In this document: positions 22,441 to 30,902 of the stretch, one piece after another
Layout: the number at the start of each line of letters is the position of its first letter
How positions within the stretch are numbered: position 1 is the first letter of the stretch
Origin: BQOK01 sp048388525
GTDB lineage: Bacteria > Bacillota > Clostridia > Oscillospirales > Ruminococcaceae
DNA: 42,203 nucleotides
Direction of reading: 5' to 3'
NCBI RefSeq assembly: GCF_048388525.1
Contig: NZ_DBGCTQ010000088.1
Span: 1-42,203 of the forward strand
Notes under the pieces: generated by a model
Database searches by the model: none
Told to the model about the DNA's origin: nothing
Seen by the model: the letters and a program-made list of their open reading frames with translations, nothing else
Position numbers and translations under genes: made by a program

Positions 22441-24011
22441 AATATTCGGTTTTTACAGACGCAGACTGGCTTTACCCCGACTCGCCCCATGGCGGCGGGG
22501 ATGAGGTCCGGCTTTCCGCGGCGCGGGGCGGGCACGCCGGCGCCCAGATCCTGGGGGAGGCGCCCGCCGCACCGGTGCGGCTTCGCTTTGCCTGGCGGCA
22601 GAGCGGCGGCCCGCGGGTGCAGCTTTACCAGCTGGCCCCGGTGGGCGTGAACGAGAACACCTCCCCCACCCTGATGACCACCACCGATTACGAGAGCTGC
22701 AGGGCGTTCGTCACCCGCCGCGCGCCGTTTGAGGTGTACGACGCACTGCGCCCGGTGGAGGAGGGCCTGGCGGCGGGGCGTTTGGCCCTGTATCTCTGCG
22801 CCGAGGCGGCGCCCGAACAGGCGCCCGGCGTTTACACCGGGGAACTGGTGATTGCCGAGGGCACGGCCGAGACCCGCGTTCCCGTGCGGTGCACGGTTCA
22901 CAGCGCGCAGGTGCCCCCCCTTGCCGCGGCGCGGTTTTCCATGCTGAACTTTTTTAATTACGAGGGGCTGGCCGCCCAGCACGGGGTGGAGCCGGGCGGT
23001 GAGGCGTACTGGCAGCTGTTCCGGCAATATGTGCGCGCGCAGCTTGAGATGCGCTGCACCCACATCCTGCTGCCCCCGGGCGAGGCGGTGTTCCAAAATG
23101 GGGCGCTGGCCGGCTTTGACTTTTCGGCGGCCGAGCGGGCGGGCCGCATTGCGCTGGAGGAGGGCGCGGTGAAGCTGTGCGGCGGCCACGTTGCCCACTG
23201 GCACGAGTGGGACGACAGCGAGTATTATCCCAATTGGGACGACAGCACCGGCGTGAGCACCCCGGAGGGCTACCTTCAAATGCGCCTGTATTTTACCCGG
23301 TGGGCGCAGGTCGTACGCAGGAACGGCTGGCAGGGCTGCATGACCCAGGCCCTGGCGGACGAGCCGCAGACCCACAACGACGGCACCTACCGCATTCTGG
23401 CGGGGATGTTCCGCAAGTTTTTGCCCGGCGTGCCCATCATCGATGCGGTGGAAACGACCAATCTGGGGGGCGGCATTGACGTGTGGGTGCCCAAGCAGGA
23501 CACCTATGAAAAATGGCGCGGCGCCTATGAAGCGCTGAAGGCTGCCGGGGAGGAAATGTGGTTTTACACCTGCGCGTTTCCCGCAGGGCCTATTATGAAC
23601 CGCAGCATGGACCTGCCCCTCACGGCGAGCCGCGCGGTGCTGTGGATGGGGGCGCTCTACCGCCTCACCGGCTTTCTGCACTGGGGGTTCAACTACTACA
23701 TCGGCGATGACCTGCGGCACAGCGCCTGCTGCCCCCACAAGGGCGCGCTGCTGCCCGCGGGCGACGCGCACATCGTTTACCCGGGCCCGGCGGGGCCCTG
23801 GCGCAGTATGCGGTTTGAGGCCCAGCGGGCGGGAGCCGAGGAATGTGAACTGCTGATGCAGGCCGCGGCGGCGGCCCCGGCCGAAGCCGACGGCATCATT
23901 CGGAAGGTCTGCACCAGCTTCCGGGAATATACCCGCCGGGGCGGCGAGCTGCTGAGTGCGCGGGAAGAACTGTTCAGCCTGCTGGAAAGCGGGGTGAGCC
24001 GCCATGGCTGA
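22437..24011 (+). CDS. GH123/DUF4091-type beta-N-acetylgalactosaminidase-like enzyme
   Basis: The 524-residue cytoplasmic protein (no signal peptide) has an N-terminal beta-sandwich (about 1-155) and a TIM-barrel part matching the DUF4091/GH123 group. The barrel carries the adjacent acid pair Asp308-Glu309 in TQALADEPQTH, the DE dyad that GH123 enzymes use in substrate-assisted removal of beta-linked GalNAc. The aromatic-rich HWHEWDDSEYYPNW (254-267) and FLHWGFNYYIGDD fit an active-site cleft. GH123 members act on glycosphingolipids and glycoproteins with beta-GalNAc. The ATG overlaps the kinase stop (ATGA) and the stop overlaps the fucosidase start by 8 bases, so this is one tightly coupled operon. 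DUF4091 proteins are functionally diverse, so the substrate is tentative. Confidence 0.72.
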   Translation: MKYSVFTDADWLYPDSPHGGGDEVRLSAARGGHAGAQILGEAPAAPVRLRFAWRQSGGPRVQLYQLAPVGVNENTSPTLMTTTDYESCRAFVTRRAPFEVYDALRPVEEGLAAGRLALYLCAEAAPEQAPGVYTGELVIAEGTAETRVPVRCTVHSAQVPPLAAARFSMLNFFNYEGLAAQHGVEPGGEAYWQLFRQYVRAQLEMRCTHILLPPGEAVFQNGALAGFDFSAAERAGRIALEEGAVKLCGGHVAHWHEWDDSEYYPNWDDSTGVSTPEGYLQMRLYFTRWAQVVRRNGWQGCMTQALADEPQTHNDGTYRILAGMFRKFLPGVPIIDAVETTNLGGGIDVWVPKQDTYEKWRGAYEALKAAGEEMWFYTCAFPAGPIMNRSMDLPLTASRAVLWMGALYRLTGFLHWGFNYYIGDDLRHSACCPHKGALLPAGDAHIVYPGPAGPWRSMRFEAQRAGAEECELLMQAAAAAPAEADGIIRKVCTSFREYTRRGGELLSAREELFSLLESGVSRHG

Positions 24012-25299
24012 TACGCAATGGTTCCAGGAGGCGCGCTTTGGCATGTTCCTCCATTGGGGGCTGTATGCGGTGCACGCCAGGGGCGAGTGGTACGCAAGCA
24101 TGGAACGGGTGCCCCCGGAGGAATACGACCGGGCGTTCGGCGCGTTTGATGCGGCCGATTACGACCCCCGGGCCTGGGCCCGCATGGCAAGGCAGGCGGG
24201 GATGAAGTACGCCGTGCTCACCGCAAAGCACCACGAGGGGTTTTGCCTGTTCGACTCGGCCTATACCGATTACAAAGCGACCAATACCCCCGCGGGGCGA
24301 GACCTGGTGCGGGAATATCTGGAGGCCTTCCGCGCCGAGGGCCTGCGGGTCGGCCTTTATTACTCGCTGGTGGACTGGCATCACCCCGATTACCCGGCCT
24401 ATGCCGACCCCTTCCACCCCTTGCGGGGCAGCGAAGCGCGCCGGTGTGGGCAATGCGATTTTGAGCGCTATCTGGCCTATCTGCACGCACAGGTGCGGGA
24501 GCTGTGCACCGGTTATGGAAAGCTTGACCTCCTCTGGTTCGATTTCTCCTATGAGGGCCATACCGGGGAGGACTGGCACGCCCGGGAATTGGTGGAGATG
24601 GTGCGGGCGCTGCAGCCCGGCATTTTGCTGAACAGCCGGCTGGAAGCCAGCGGCGGCTCGCTGGGAAGCCTTCTCTCCGAGCGGCCCACCCCCTGGGCCG
24701 GCGATTTTGCGACCCCGGAGCAAATCGTTCCGCCGGCGCCCCTTGCGGGCCCGGATGGAGCGCCGGTGTGCTGGGAGGCCTGCCAGACCATGAACAACAG
24801 CTTTGGCTACACCGAGGCCGACCACGCCTACAAGAGCGCCGCGGTGTGCATCCGGCAGCTGGCGGACTGTGTTTCCAAAGGGGGGAACTATCTGCTGAAC
24901 GTGGGGCCCAATGCCCGGGGCGCCCTGCCCGCCCCGGCGCAGGAGATCCTGCGGGAGATCGGGGCCTGGATGCGCTGCAACGGCGAGAGCATTTACGGGT
25001 GCGGCGCTGCGGACCAGGCTGTCTCGGCCTTTGGCTGCCGGGCGACTGCAAAAGGGAAAACGGTGTATCTGCATGTGATGCAGCAGCCGGTGGGCCCGCT
25101 GGCCCTTCGGGGAATCGCCCCGCAGCAGATCCGCCGCGCCAGCCTGCTGTATTCCGGCAGCCAGGTGGAGGTGCTGCAAGAGGGCTGGGCCGCAGCGAAT
25201 TACCCGGGGTACACTTTTTTGAGCCTGGCGGCCCGGGCGAACGAAACGCAGCCGCTGCCCGACGCTGCGGATACGGTGGTAAAGCTGGAGCTGCGCTGA
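24004..25299 (+). CDS. GH29 alpha-L-fucosidase, cytoplasmic
   Basis: The 431-residue protein is a GH29 retaining alpha-L-fucosidase. It shows the N-terminal FGMFLHWGLYAVHARGEW (12-29), the conserved AKHHEGFCLFDS (74-85), GLYYSLVDWHHPDY (117-130) and the nucleophile Asp180 in LDLLWFDFSYEG. The late block CVSKGGNYLLNVGPNARG is also typical. There is no signal peptide and no carbohydrate-binding module, so it should act on imported fucosylated oligosaccharides. It is the last gene of the regulator operon; only mobile-element debris follows. The choice between broad (subfamily A) and alpha-1,3/4 (subfamily B) specificity cannot be made here. Confidence 0.93.
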   Translation: MADTQWFQEARFGMFLHWGLYAVHARGEWYASMERVPPEEYDRAFGAFDAADYDPRAWARMARQAGMKYAVLTAKHHEGFCLFDSAYTDYKATNTPAGRDLVREYLEAFRAEGLRVGLYYSLVDWHHPDYPAYADPFHPLRGSEARRCGQCDFERYLAYLHAQVRELCTGYGKLDLLWFDFSYEGHTGEDWHARELVEMVRALQPGILLNSRLEASGGSLGSLLSERPTPWAGDFATPEQIVPPAPLAGPDGAPVCWEACQTMNNSFGYTEADHAYKSAAVCIRQLADCVSKGGNYLLNVGPNARGALPAPAQEILREIGAWMRCNGESIYGCGAADQAVSAFGCRATAKGKTVYLHVMQQPVGPLALRGIAPQQIRRASLLYSGSQVEVLQEGWAAANYPGYTFLSLAARANETQPLPDAADTVVKLELR

Positions 25300-25322
25300 G
25301 AAAAAAGCAAAAAACACGCACA

Positions 25323-25467
25323 AGCTATCAAGTCGAGCGAAAGGAGGCAAAACTATCGCAGGAAGAAGCTGCGGAAAAGCTGGATATCTCGGCGCGCACG
25401 ATCCAGAATTTCGAGTCTGGCAAGCGGATACCAAAGCTGCCCATGCCGTTTGCGATGGCAGATCTGG
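25323..25467 (+). pseudogene. XRE helix-turn-helix gene fragment
   Basis: The open frame reads LSQEEAAEKLDISARTIQNF followed by ESGKRIPK, a clear Cro/C1-type helix-turn-helix. It has no start codon of its own and lacks the rest of a repressor. It runs in frame into a helicase fragment. The pattern is that of phage or conjugative-element regulators, so I read it as a broken remnant. Confidence 0.65.
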
Positions 25468-25922
25468 GAAGAGGTCAAGTCCTACTGGCTGCACCTGCCG
25501 GCCGCGCCAGCCGCCGTATGGCGGAAATCTGTCACCATGCGGCAAGCACGCTCCACAGCGCTTTGAGGATCGTCGCTGACGATGACACCGAGTACATGAC
25601 TTCGGCAGCCCCCTTAACAGCAGATTTTGTAATCGTGGATGAAACGTCCATGCTGGATCAAAATCTCTCCAGTTCTCTTTTCAGCAGGCGTTCATCTTCC
25701 TCCAGCATCCTGTTTGTGGGCGGCGTGGACCAGCTTCCACCTGTTGGCCCCGGCATGGTTTTGCGGGATCTGATTGAGAGCGGCGCCGTGCCTGTTACCC
25801 GCCTTACTGCAATTTTCGGACAGGCAAGCGGCAGTCATATCCCGATCAATTGCGTCAGCAACGGCACCCCGGTACTTAGACCGGATATCCCGGAAAGAAG
25901 CCTTTATTCTTTTTCTTCGTAA
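25468..25922 (+). pseudogene. RecD2/TraA-like helicase gene fragment
   Basis: In the same frame as the preceding HTH piece, the sequence shows VLLAAPAGRASRRMAE, then ADFVIVDETSMLDQ (Walker B-type DETSM), GGVDQLPPVGPGMVLRDLIE and VPVTRLTAIFGQA. These are consecutive motifs of RecD2-type ATP-dependent helicases. The N-terminal half with the Walker A loop and the C-terminal half are missing, and the usual GDVDQLP has become GGVDQLP. It stops at 25920-25922. About 150 residues remain of a protein that is normally over 700, so it cannot be a working helicase. Confidence 0.75.
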
Positions 25923-26112
25923 AGTAACCGCTGTGCAGGACGCGTATTACACCTTGGAAATTGAGCCTGACAGTACAATTCGGCAGAAAAGAACATTTGG
26001 GGATGGCCAATTGGAAGACATCAATGACGACTTGCCGTTTTTGGCAGGATGGCAAGAAGTGATCGCAAAAAGATTGTCTGCGGAGGATCGGGCGCTATCT
26101 AAAAGCAAATAG
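25921..26112 (+). pseudogene. PcfJ-like protein C-terminal fragment
   Basis: A different frame carries YYTLEIEPDSTIRQKRTFGD and then FLAGWQEVIAKRLSAEDR, ending with TAG at 26110-26112. This resembles the C-terminal end of PcfJ-type proteins found in conjugative elements of Firmicutes. Only about 60 residues remain. Its family name is from memory and tentative; its status as a fragment of mobile DNA is better supported by the neighbouring remnants. Confidence 0.5.
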
Positions 26113-26147
26113 GAGCAAGTTCATTTCTTGAACTTGCCCCTATTTAT
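26109..26147. terminator. Bidirectional hairpin terminator
   Basis: A 15-bp stem with one mismatch (26109-26123 with 26129-26143) and a 5-base loop is followed by ATTTATATT on the + strand and by ATTTGCTTTT on the - strand. It can end transcription of the Gfo/Idh/MocA operon coming from the right. Confidence 0.68.
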
Positions 26148-26193
26148 ATTACCTCTCAGCGATATATCCTTTAGCCGGGTATCATAAGTTTCA

Positions 26194-27456
26194 TCAGAAA
26201 ATAGAGGGCACAATAGAGCACCCTCTCTGCCGTGCCCGCTCTGCCGCAAAGGCGATAGCGTGGGATTTCAGGGTGATATCGATGGTGGTGAAATAATCGG
26301 GGTCTACCTTTTTGCCCTCTAGGATATCCACCAAGGTGCGCACGATGCCAACATCGCCGCCCAAATGCCCCTGGTCGGCATGATCGTCCACCGTGACCAT
26401 TTCGGTTCGGTCACCGAGGAAGGTATTGACTGTGATTTCGTGTCCGCTGTCAGCGGCAAAAAGCTCGCCCTGTGTGCCGGAGATGCTGATGCGGCGGTAA
26501 CAGTCCTTGGTAAAGGGGGTGATCGTAAGGGACGAAGTAGCCCCGTTTGCCCACTCCATATTCACTACCTGATGATCGCACACATCGTTATCGCAGCGAT
26601 ACACACAGCGCCCATACGGGCCGCTTTTCAGGGCTTCGCGCAACTCCTGCGCGGTGCAGCCGGGCTTGCCCACTACCTGCAGCCCGGCGTCGCCCAGTAC
26701 CGGCGCGGCGCCTGTGGCGCGCGGCAGCAAATAGATCTTCTCAGCGTCAAAGGGGCAGCTGCCTTTTACCTCGCAGCCCTGCAGGCAGTAAGCGGCGGAG
26801 CCTTGGGGGGCTGCGCCAGCACAGAAAACCGTGGTGGCCCCGAAACTGGTCACCCGGGTGCAGTCACAGCCGATGAGCCAATAAAGCAGGTCGAGATCGT
26901 GGCAACACTTGGCGAGTACCAACGGGCAGCTCTCGGTCTCGTTGCGCCAGGGTCCCCGCACGAAGCTGTGTGCGAAATGCCAGTAGCCCACGTTTTCGGT
27001 GTGGTTGATGTTGATGATACGGCCCAGCCGGCCAGAGTGGACGATGCCGGCCACCGTTTTATAAAAGTCGGTATAGCGCAGCACATGGCACACCAAAACC
27101 AGCGCCCCCACCTCGCGTGCTTTCCGGCCAATGGCAAAGCACTCCTCCTCCGAGGGGGAGAGGGGTTTTTCCAACAAGAGCTGATAGCCTTGTTCCAGGG
27201 CGCGCATCGCGTGACGGTAGTGGTCACGATCCTGCGTGGCGATCACCAGCACATCCGCCCGGCGGCCTTCGGCAAAAAACTCTTCCTCGGCGGTGAAAAT
27301 TTCCGCGCTACCGCCGCTCAGCAGGCGGGCCTGCCGGGCTTTTTCCTCCACCGTGTCGCAGACCGCCGTCACCGAGATCTGCGGATATTTGCCCAGCTCA
27401 CGCGCGTAGATCATACCGCGCGTTCCGCAGCCCAGGATCGCCACTGTTTTCATCAT
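26194..27456 (-). CDS. Gfo/Idh/MocA-family oxidoreductase with cysteine-rich insertion
   Basis: The 420-residue protein has an N-terminal Rossmann fold (AILGCGTRG at 6-14) and the family EKP motif with Lys97, followed by CHVLRYTDFYK. The catalytic-type region holds HTENVGYWHFAHSFVRGPW and CCHDLDLLYW. An insertion carries several cysteines (CLQGCEVKGSCPFD and later CVYRCDNDVCDHQ) that could bind a metal or stabilise the fold. Such enzymes use NAD(P) to oxidise or reduce sugars; some relatives (GH109) cleave glycosides by an NAD-dependent route. It follows the GH20 gene in the HK-RR operon, so a role in processing a released HexNAc or Gal unit is likely. The ATG at 27456 has GGGAGGA 7 bases upstream and was preferred to the TTG at 27459. 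Confidence 0.85.
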   Translation of the reverse strand: MMKTVAILGCGTRGMIYARELGKYPQISVTAVCDTVEEKARQARLLSGGSAEIFTAEEEFFAEGRRADVLVIATQDRDHYRHAMRALEQGYQLLLEKPLSPSEEECFAIGRKAREVGALVLVCHVLRYTDFYKTVAGIVHSGRLGRIININHTENVGYWHFAHSFVRGPWRNETESCPLVLAKCCHDLDLLYWLIGCDCTRVTSFGATTVFCAGAAPQGSAAYCLQGCEVKGSCPFDAEKIYLLPRATGAAPVLGDAGLQVVGKPGCTAQELREALKSGPYGRCVYRCDNDVCDHQVVNMEWANGATSSLTITPFTKDCYRRISISGTQGELFAADSGHEITVNTFLGDRTEMVTVDDHADQGHLGGDVGIVRTLVDILEGKKVDPDYFTTIDITLKSHAIAFAAERARQRGCSIVPSIF

Positions 27457-27576
27457 CAAAAAATCCTCCCGTCGGTATGTTTACCCTGCAAAGCTTATCA
27501 CTGCGAAAGGTGCAAAACAAGAGCCGGGATTTATATTTTTCGTGCTGCCGTTTAGCAGCATACGACCGGGAATTCC

Positions 27577-29475
27577 TCAGATGGCGGAGACAGGGTTTGC
27601 GGAAACGATGCGATCCCATAGGGCGCAGTCCGGCAGATGCCCAGGGGTATCATCCCCATCAAAGGGCATCCTCTCCGCCTCCAGCTCCTCAACGCGGTCG
27701 ATCGCTCCGCTCAGATATGCGTGCAGTTTTTCCCGTGCGCAGCGCAGCCGCGCGCACAGCGCCCCGAGGCGCATGTCGATCACCTCGAAGCCGAACACTT
27801 TGTTGGTGTCCAGCCAAAGGGAACTCCAAGATCCCCGCAGCTCCTCGACGAGAGCCGGAAGTGTCTCCAGCTCCGTGAGGCAGCGCCGCAGCGATTCCCG
27901 GTCACCACTGCGGTAGGCCGCCGTTAGTTCAGCGCCCAGCAATGCCTTGCCTTGCAAAGCACGGGCCAGCAGAAGATAATGCCGGAAAAGATGTTCGTCC
28001 TCTGCCTTTGCTGGAGGCTCCAGACCTTCCAGCCGGGCGGTCAGATCCCCATACCATTGCCGCAGCGAGAGCCCCTGCACATGCCAATCGAACAAACCCA
28101 GCAACGGGTCCTGATAAAAGAGATATTTCGACGGATTGCTCCAATGCGGATTGCCCACCTGGACGCCCGGTGTCTCATCAAATTGATTCAGCAGCAGGTA
28201 GCTTTGCCAATTGCCGCCGCAGCAGGCGGCAAAACGCGCGGGAAGCGCGGCCTGCTCTACTATGGAGCGATAGGCATGCTCTGCAAAGAGCTGCAGTACA
28301 GGCATGGCCGCAAGAGGGCTGGTCTCAGCGCCGTTGTCGCCCCAGCAGGTACAGAATACCTCCTCCACGCCAAGCTCTTTGCAGGCGGTCAGAGCGCAAT
28401 CTGTACCGCGAAATGCCAGGCCGTAATTGGGTGCCAACCCGTTCCACGTCCAGGCGCCGCCGGCAAATACCGGCATACGCCCAAGCAGCCGGTGGCGGCG
28501 GATCAGGGCAGCATAGTCCGCTTGCTTTGTGTGATAATAATCCCAGTAAACAAGGTCCATCCCGGCCGGCACGATAGCCGACGCCTGCGCGGCCAAAGCG
28601 GCGGGCACAGGAGCCGTGTCGTAGTAGTCGTGCAGCGCCGACAACTGGCACAGGCATACGTCGCTCCATACCATGGGGCGCAGTCCACGCGCTGCACACA
28701 AGGCTGCGGTACGGGCCAGATGCCCGCGCAGAATCTCCAGAGCGGGCACCTCGCCGTGCAGTTGACGGTAACGGCCCGTCCCAAGCCCCTGCGCCTCGTC
28801 CATACCCAGATGGATACGCCGGGTGCGCAGATTTTCAGCCAGGGCGTCTAACATGCTTTCTACAAATTCTGTGCTGCTGTCATCTGCCAAAAGCACGCTG
28901 GGCGTATCCTGCAGCGGCTTGAGCATAGGCCAGCGCAGTGCTTTTTCCAGATGGCCCAGTGCCTGGATGCAAGGAATCAGTTCCAGCCCCAGACAGGCGG
29001 CAAAATCGTCCATCTCACGCAGTTCGCCATGCGAATATCGGCCACGGAAATAGCCAAAATAGGGCTGACTTTCCACGGTATAGACATCCTCCATGTACAG
29101 CAGCACGGCGTTCATCCCCATCAGGGCCATGGAAGAGACCAGTTTTTTGAACCCCTCCACCGATAAAACGCCGTTGCGCGAGCAGTCGAACATGGCTCCG
29201 CACAGCTTGAACTGCGGCACTTCCCTGACCTCGAAGGGCATGCCCCTTGGGACATGCTGGAGTAAGTAACCAACCATGCGGAAAAAGCCCGCTGCGTCGG
29301 GGCAAACAATACGGATGCGACAGCCGTCAAACGAAACATGCAGGTCTGTGCCCTGCACCGTTTCTAGCGGGACACCACCGTCACCCAAATACAGCCTACC
29401 ATATTTCTCCAACGCGCGCAGGCCGGGCAGATAAATGCAGTCCGGCACGGGCCGCAGGCAGATCATTTGTGTCAT
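27577..29475 (-). CDS. GH20-type beta-N-acetylhexosaminidase, cytoplasmic
   Basis: The 632-residue protein has a small N-terminal alpha/beta domain (1-85). A TIM barrel typical of GH20 follows, with catalytic pair Asp226-Glu227 in RIHLGMDEAQG, preceded by the conserved substrate-approach segment MGMNAVLLYMEDVY (119-132). The usual aromatic residues occur in WDYYHTK and FAGGAWTWNG. GH20 enzymes remove terminal beta-GlcNAc or beta-GalNAc by substrate-assisted catalysis. There is no signal peptide. A helical C-terminal region of about 200 residues resembles the lone-TIM-barrel GH20 subgroup (often annotated as family 20 from Firmicutes). Its ATG overlaps the stop of the response regulator gene (ATGA). 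Confidence 0.85.
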   Translation of the reverse strand: MTQMICLRPVPDCIYLPGLRALEKYGRLYLGDGGVPLETVQGTDLHVSFDGCRIRIVCPDAAGFFRMVGYLLQHVPRGMPFEVREVPQFKLCGAMFDCSRNGVLSVEGFKKLVSSMALMGMNAVLLYMEDVYTVESQPYFGYFRGRYSHGELREMDDFAACLGLELIPCIQALGHLEKALRWPMLKPLQDTPSVLLADDSSTEFVESMLDALAENLRTRRIHLGMDEAQGLGTGRYRQLHGEVPALEILRGHLARTAALCAARGLRPMVWSDVCLCQLSALHDYYDTAPVPAALAAQASAIVPAGMDLVYWDYYHTKQADYAALIRRHRLLGRMPVFAGGAWTWNGLAPNYGLAFRGTDCALTACKELGVEEVFCTCWGDNGAETSPLAAMPVLQLFAEHAYRSIVEQAALPARFAACCGGNWQSYLLLNQFDETPGVQVGNPHWSNPSKYLFYQDPLLGLFDWHVQGLSLRQWYGDLTARLEGLEPPAKAEDEHLFRHYLLLARALQGKALLGAELTAAYRSGDRESLRRCLTELETLPALVEELRGSWSSLWLDTNKVFGFEVIDMRLGALCARLRCAREKLHAYLSGAIDRVEELEAERMPFDGDDTPGHLPDCALWDRIVSANPVSAI

Positions 29476-30902
29476 AAAACACCTTCCTTCCGCTTTTGCT
29501 CGCGGTATTCACGGGGGGTAAAGCCGGTCTCTTTTTTGAAGATCTTTGTAAAGTTGTAATCGAAGCCATAGCCCACTTTTTCCGTGATCTCGTTGATGCG
29601 CATGGGGGTGGTCTCCAGCAATTCCTTGGCATATTGGATGCGCAGGCCCGTCAGATAACTGGTAAAGGTGACGCCGATCTCCTTTTTGAAAAGCTGAGAC
29701 AGATAACTGGCATTGATGCAATATTTTTCGCACAACCCCTGAAAAGAGACGTCCACAAAATTATGATTTACCTCATCCAGGATCTTGCGGAAGGTCTCGT
29801 TGTGTATATTATCCGGGTCAAAACTGCCGGCGACGGGCGCCAGCAGGCGCTCCAGGGCCAAGAGCAAGCGCGGCATATCGCCGTACTGTGAGGCCAGCTC
29901 GTAAATATAGCGGATCGTTGGTTCCCACATCGTGTTTTGCAGTCGGCTGGTAAGGCCGAGGCACAGATTGTACAGCGTTACTGCCTGCGAGGGAAGTACG
30001 GGCGGGCAATGCTTCTGCGCGCCCCGCACAAGCTCCAGCAACTCGATCGTCTGGCGCTTGTTTGCCAGTGAGGCGGCCGTTTTTAAAAAATCCTCAGGGC
30101 GGGCCTCCGGCTCCGGCGCGGCCTCCCCCAGAGTCACCGGAGCGCCGGTGAAATAAGAGTAGGCAGCGTCAAACAGGGGCACCAGCCCCTCGGCAAGAAA
30201 TTTTACGGGCTGCGCGGCGCGCCGCCAGGCAAACGCTTTGATCTGCCGCTGCGCCGCGGCGTTCAGCAGGGCGGTGCGGAAGGGGACGGAGGAGAGATAC
30301 TCCGCGTTGGAGGTGATGAGATACAAATAGGTATCCCCGGATACGCACAGGGAAAAGTAGCTCACATTCCCGGCCAGCAGGCGGTTGGCGCGCCCCACGC
30401 TGACTGCGGCCACAAGCGAATCCGGCGGCACTTCATTGGGGAAGAGCCGGGCGAGGAAATCGGCGCCCGCCTGTGGGCCGGGCGCCCGCATCAGTCGTCC
30501 GAAGGACGACTGAATGACCTCCTGCTGGGCATCCAGTTTGCGGGTCACGCTCGCCAGCGCGGCCTCGATCTCCTCGTCCTCCAGCGGTTTTAGGCAATAG
30601 GCCAGAGCGCCCAGGGAGACCGCTTCCCGGGCGTAGGTAAAATCGGCGTGGCCGCTGATAAAAACAAACTGTATCTGCGGCAGCTTTTCCCGCGTGCGGC
30701 GCATCAGCTCGATGCCGGTCACCACCGGCATTTTGATATCCGCAAAAACCACGTCGGGCCGGATGAACTGGATCATGCCCAGCGCCTCACTGCTGTTTGT
30801 TGTGGTTGCTACGATCTCGTAGCCGTGGGCGTTCCAGTCAAAGCCCATTGCCAGGCTGTTGATCACCATCTGCTCATCGTCCACGATCATCACCTGATAC
30901 AT
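29472..30902 (-). CDS. AraC-type response regulator (YesN-like)
   Basis: The 476-residue protein has a receiver domain (1-120: Asp8/Asp9, phospho-acceptor Asp55 in VFADIKMP, Lys in CLKPLED), a long variable middle region (about 140-370) and a C-terminal AraC DNA-binding pair of helix-turn-helices (about 375-470, with YLSQLFKKEIGVTFTSYL and VGYGFDYNFTKIFKKETGF). It belongs to the same class as the regulator at 19530-20633 but is longer and on the opposite strand. ATG 30902 has GGAGGTGA just upstream and lies inside the end of the kinase gene (13-base overlap). Expected targets are its own operon and the divergent + strand genes. Confidence 0.93.
   Translation of the reverse strand: MYQVMIVDDEQMVINSLAMGFDWNAHGYEIVATTTNSSEALGMIQFIRPDVVFADIKMPVVTGIELMRRTREKLPQIQFVFISGHADFTYAREAVSLGALAYCLKPLEDEEIEAALASVTRKLDAQQEVIQSSFGRLMRAPGPQAGADFLARLFPNEVPPDSLVAAVSVGRANRLLAGNVSYFSLCVSGDTYLYLITSNAEYLSSVPFRTALLNAAAQRQIKAFAWRRAAQPVKFLAEGLVPLFDAAYSYFTGAPVTLGEAAPEPEARPEDFLKTAASLANKRQTIELLELVRGAQKHCPPVLPSQAVTLYNLCLGLTSRLQNTMWEPTIRYIYELASQYGDMPRLLLALERLLAPVAGSFDPDNIHNETFRKILDEVNHNFVDVSFQGLCEKYCINASYLSQLFKKEIGVTFTSYLTGLRIQYAKELLETTPMRINEITEKVGYGFDYNFTKIFKKETGFTPREYREQKRKEGVL

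Larger units (their letters stand above)
25300..26150 (+). mobile_element. Degenerate mobile-element remnant separating two glycan modules
   Basis: This 850-base stretch has no complete gene. It holds three unrelated fragments typical of integrative or conjugative elements (HTH, RecD2-like helicase, PcfJ-like) and ends in a hairpin. Base composition is visibly more AT-rich than the glycan genes to its left. I see no integrase, transposase or clear terminal repeats, so the borders are approximate. Confidence 0.6.

Noticed and set aside
24768..25922. A 384-residue gene joining fucosidase-region sequence, an HTH and a helicase piece
   Set aside because: Its first 180 residues are an alternative frame of the GH29 gene. 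Only the part after 25300 carries motifs, and those are fragments without a start codon.
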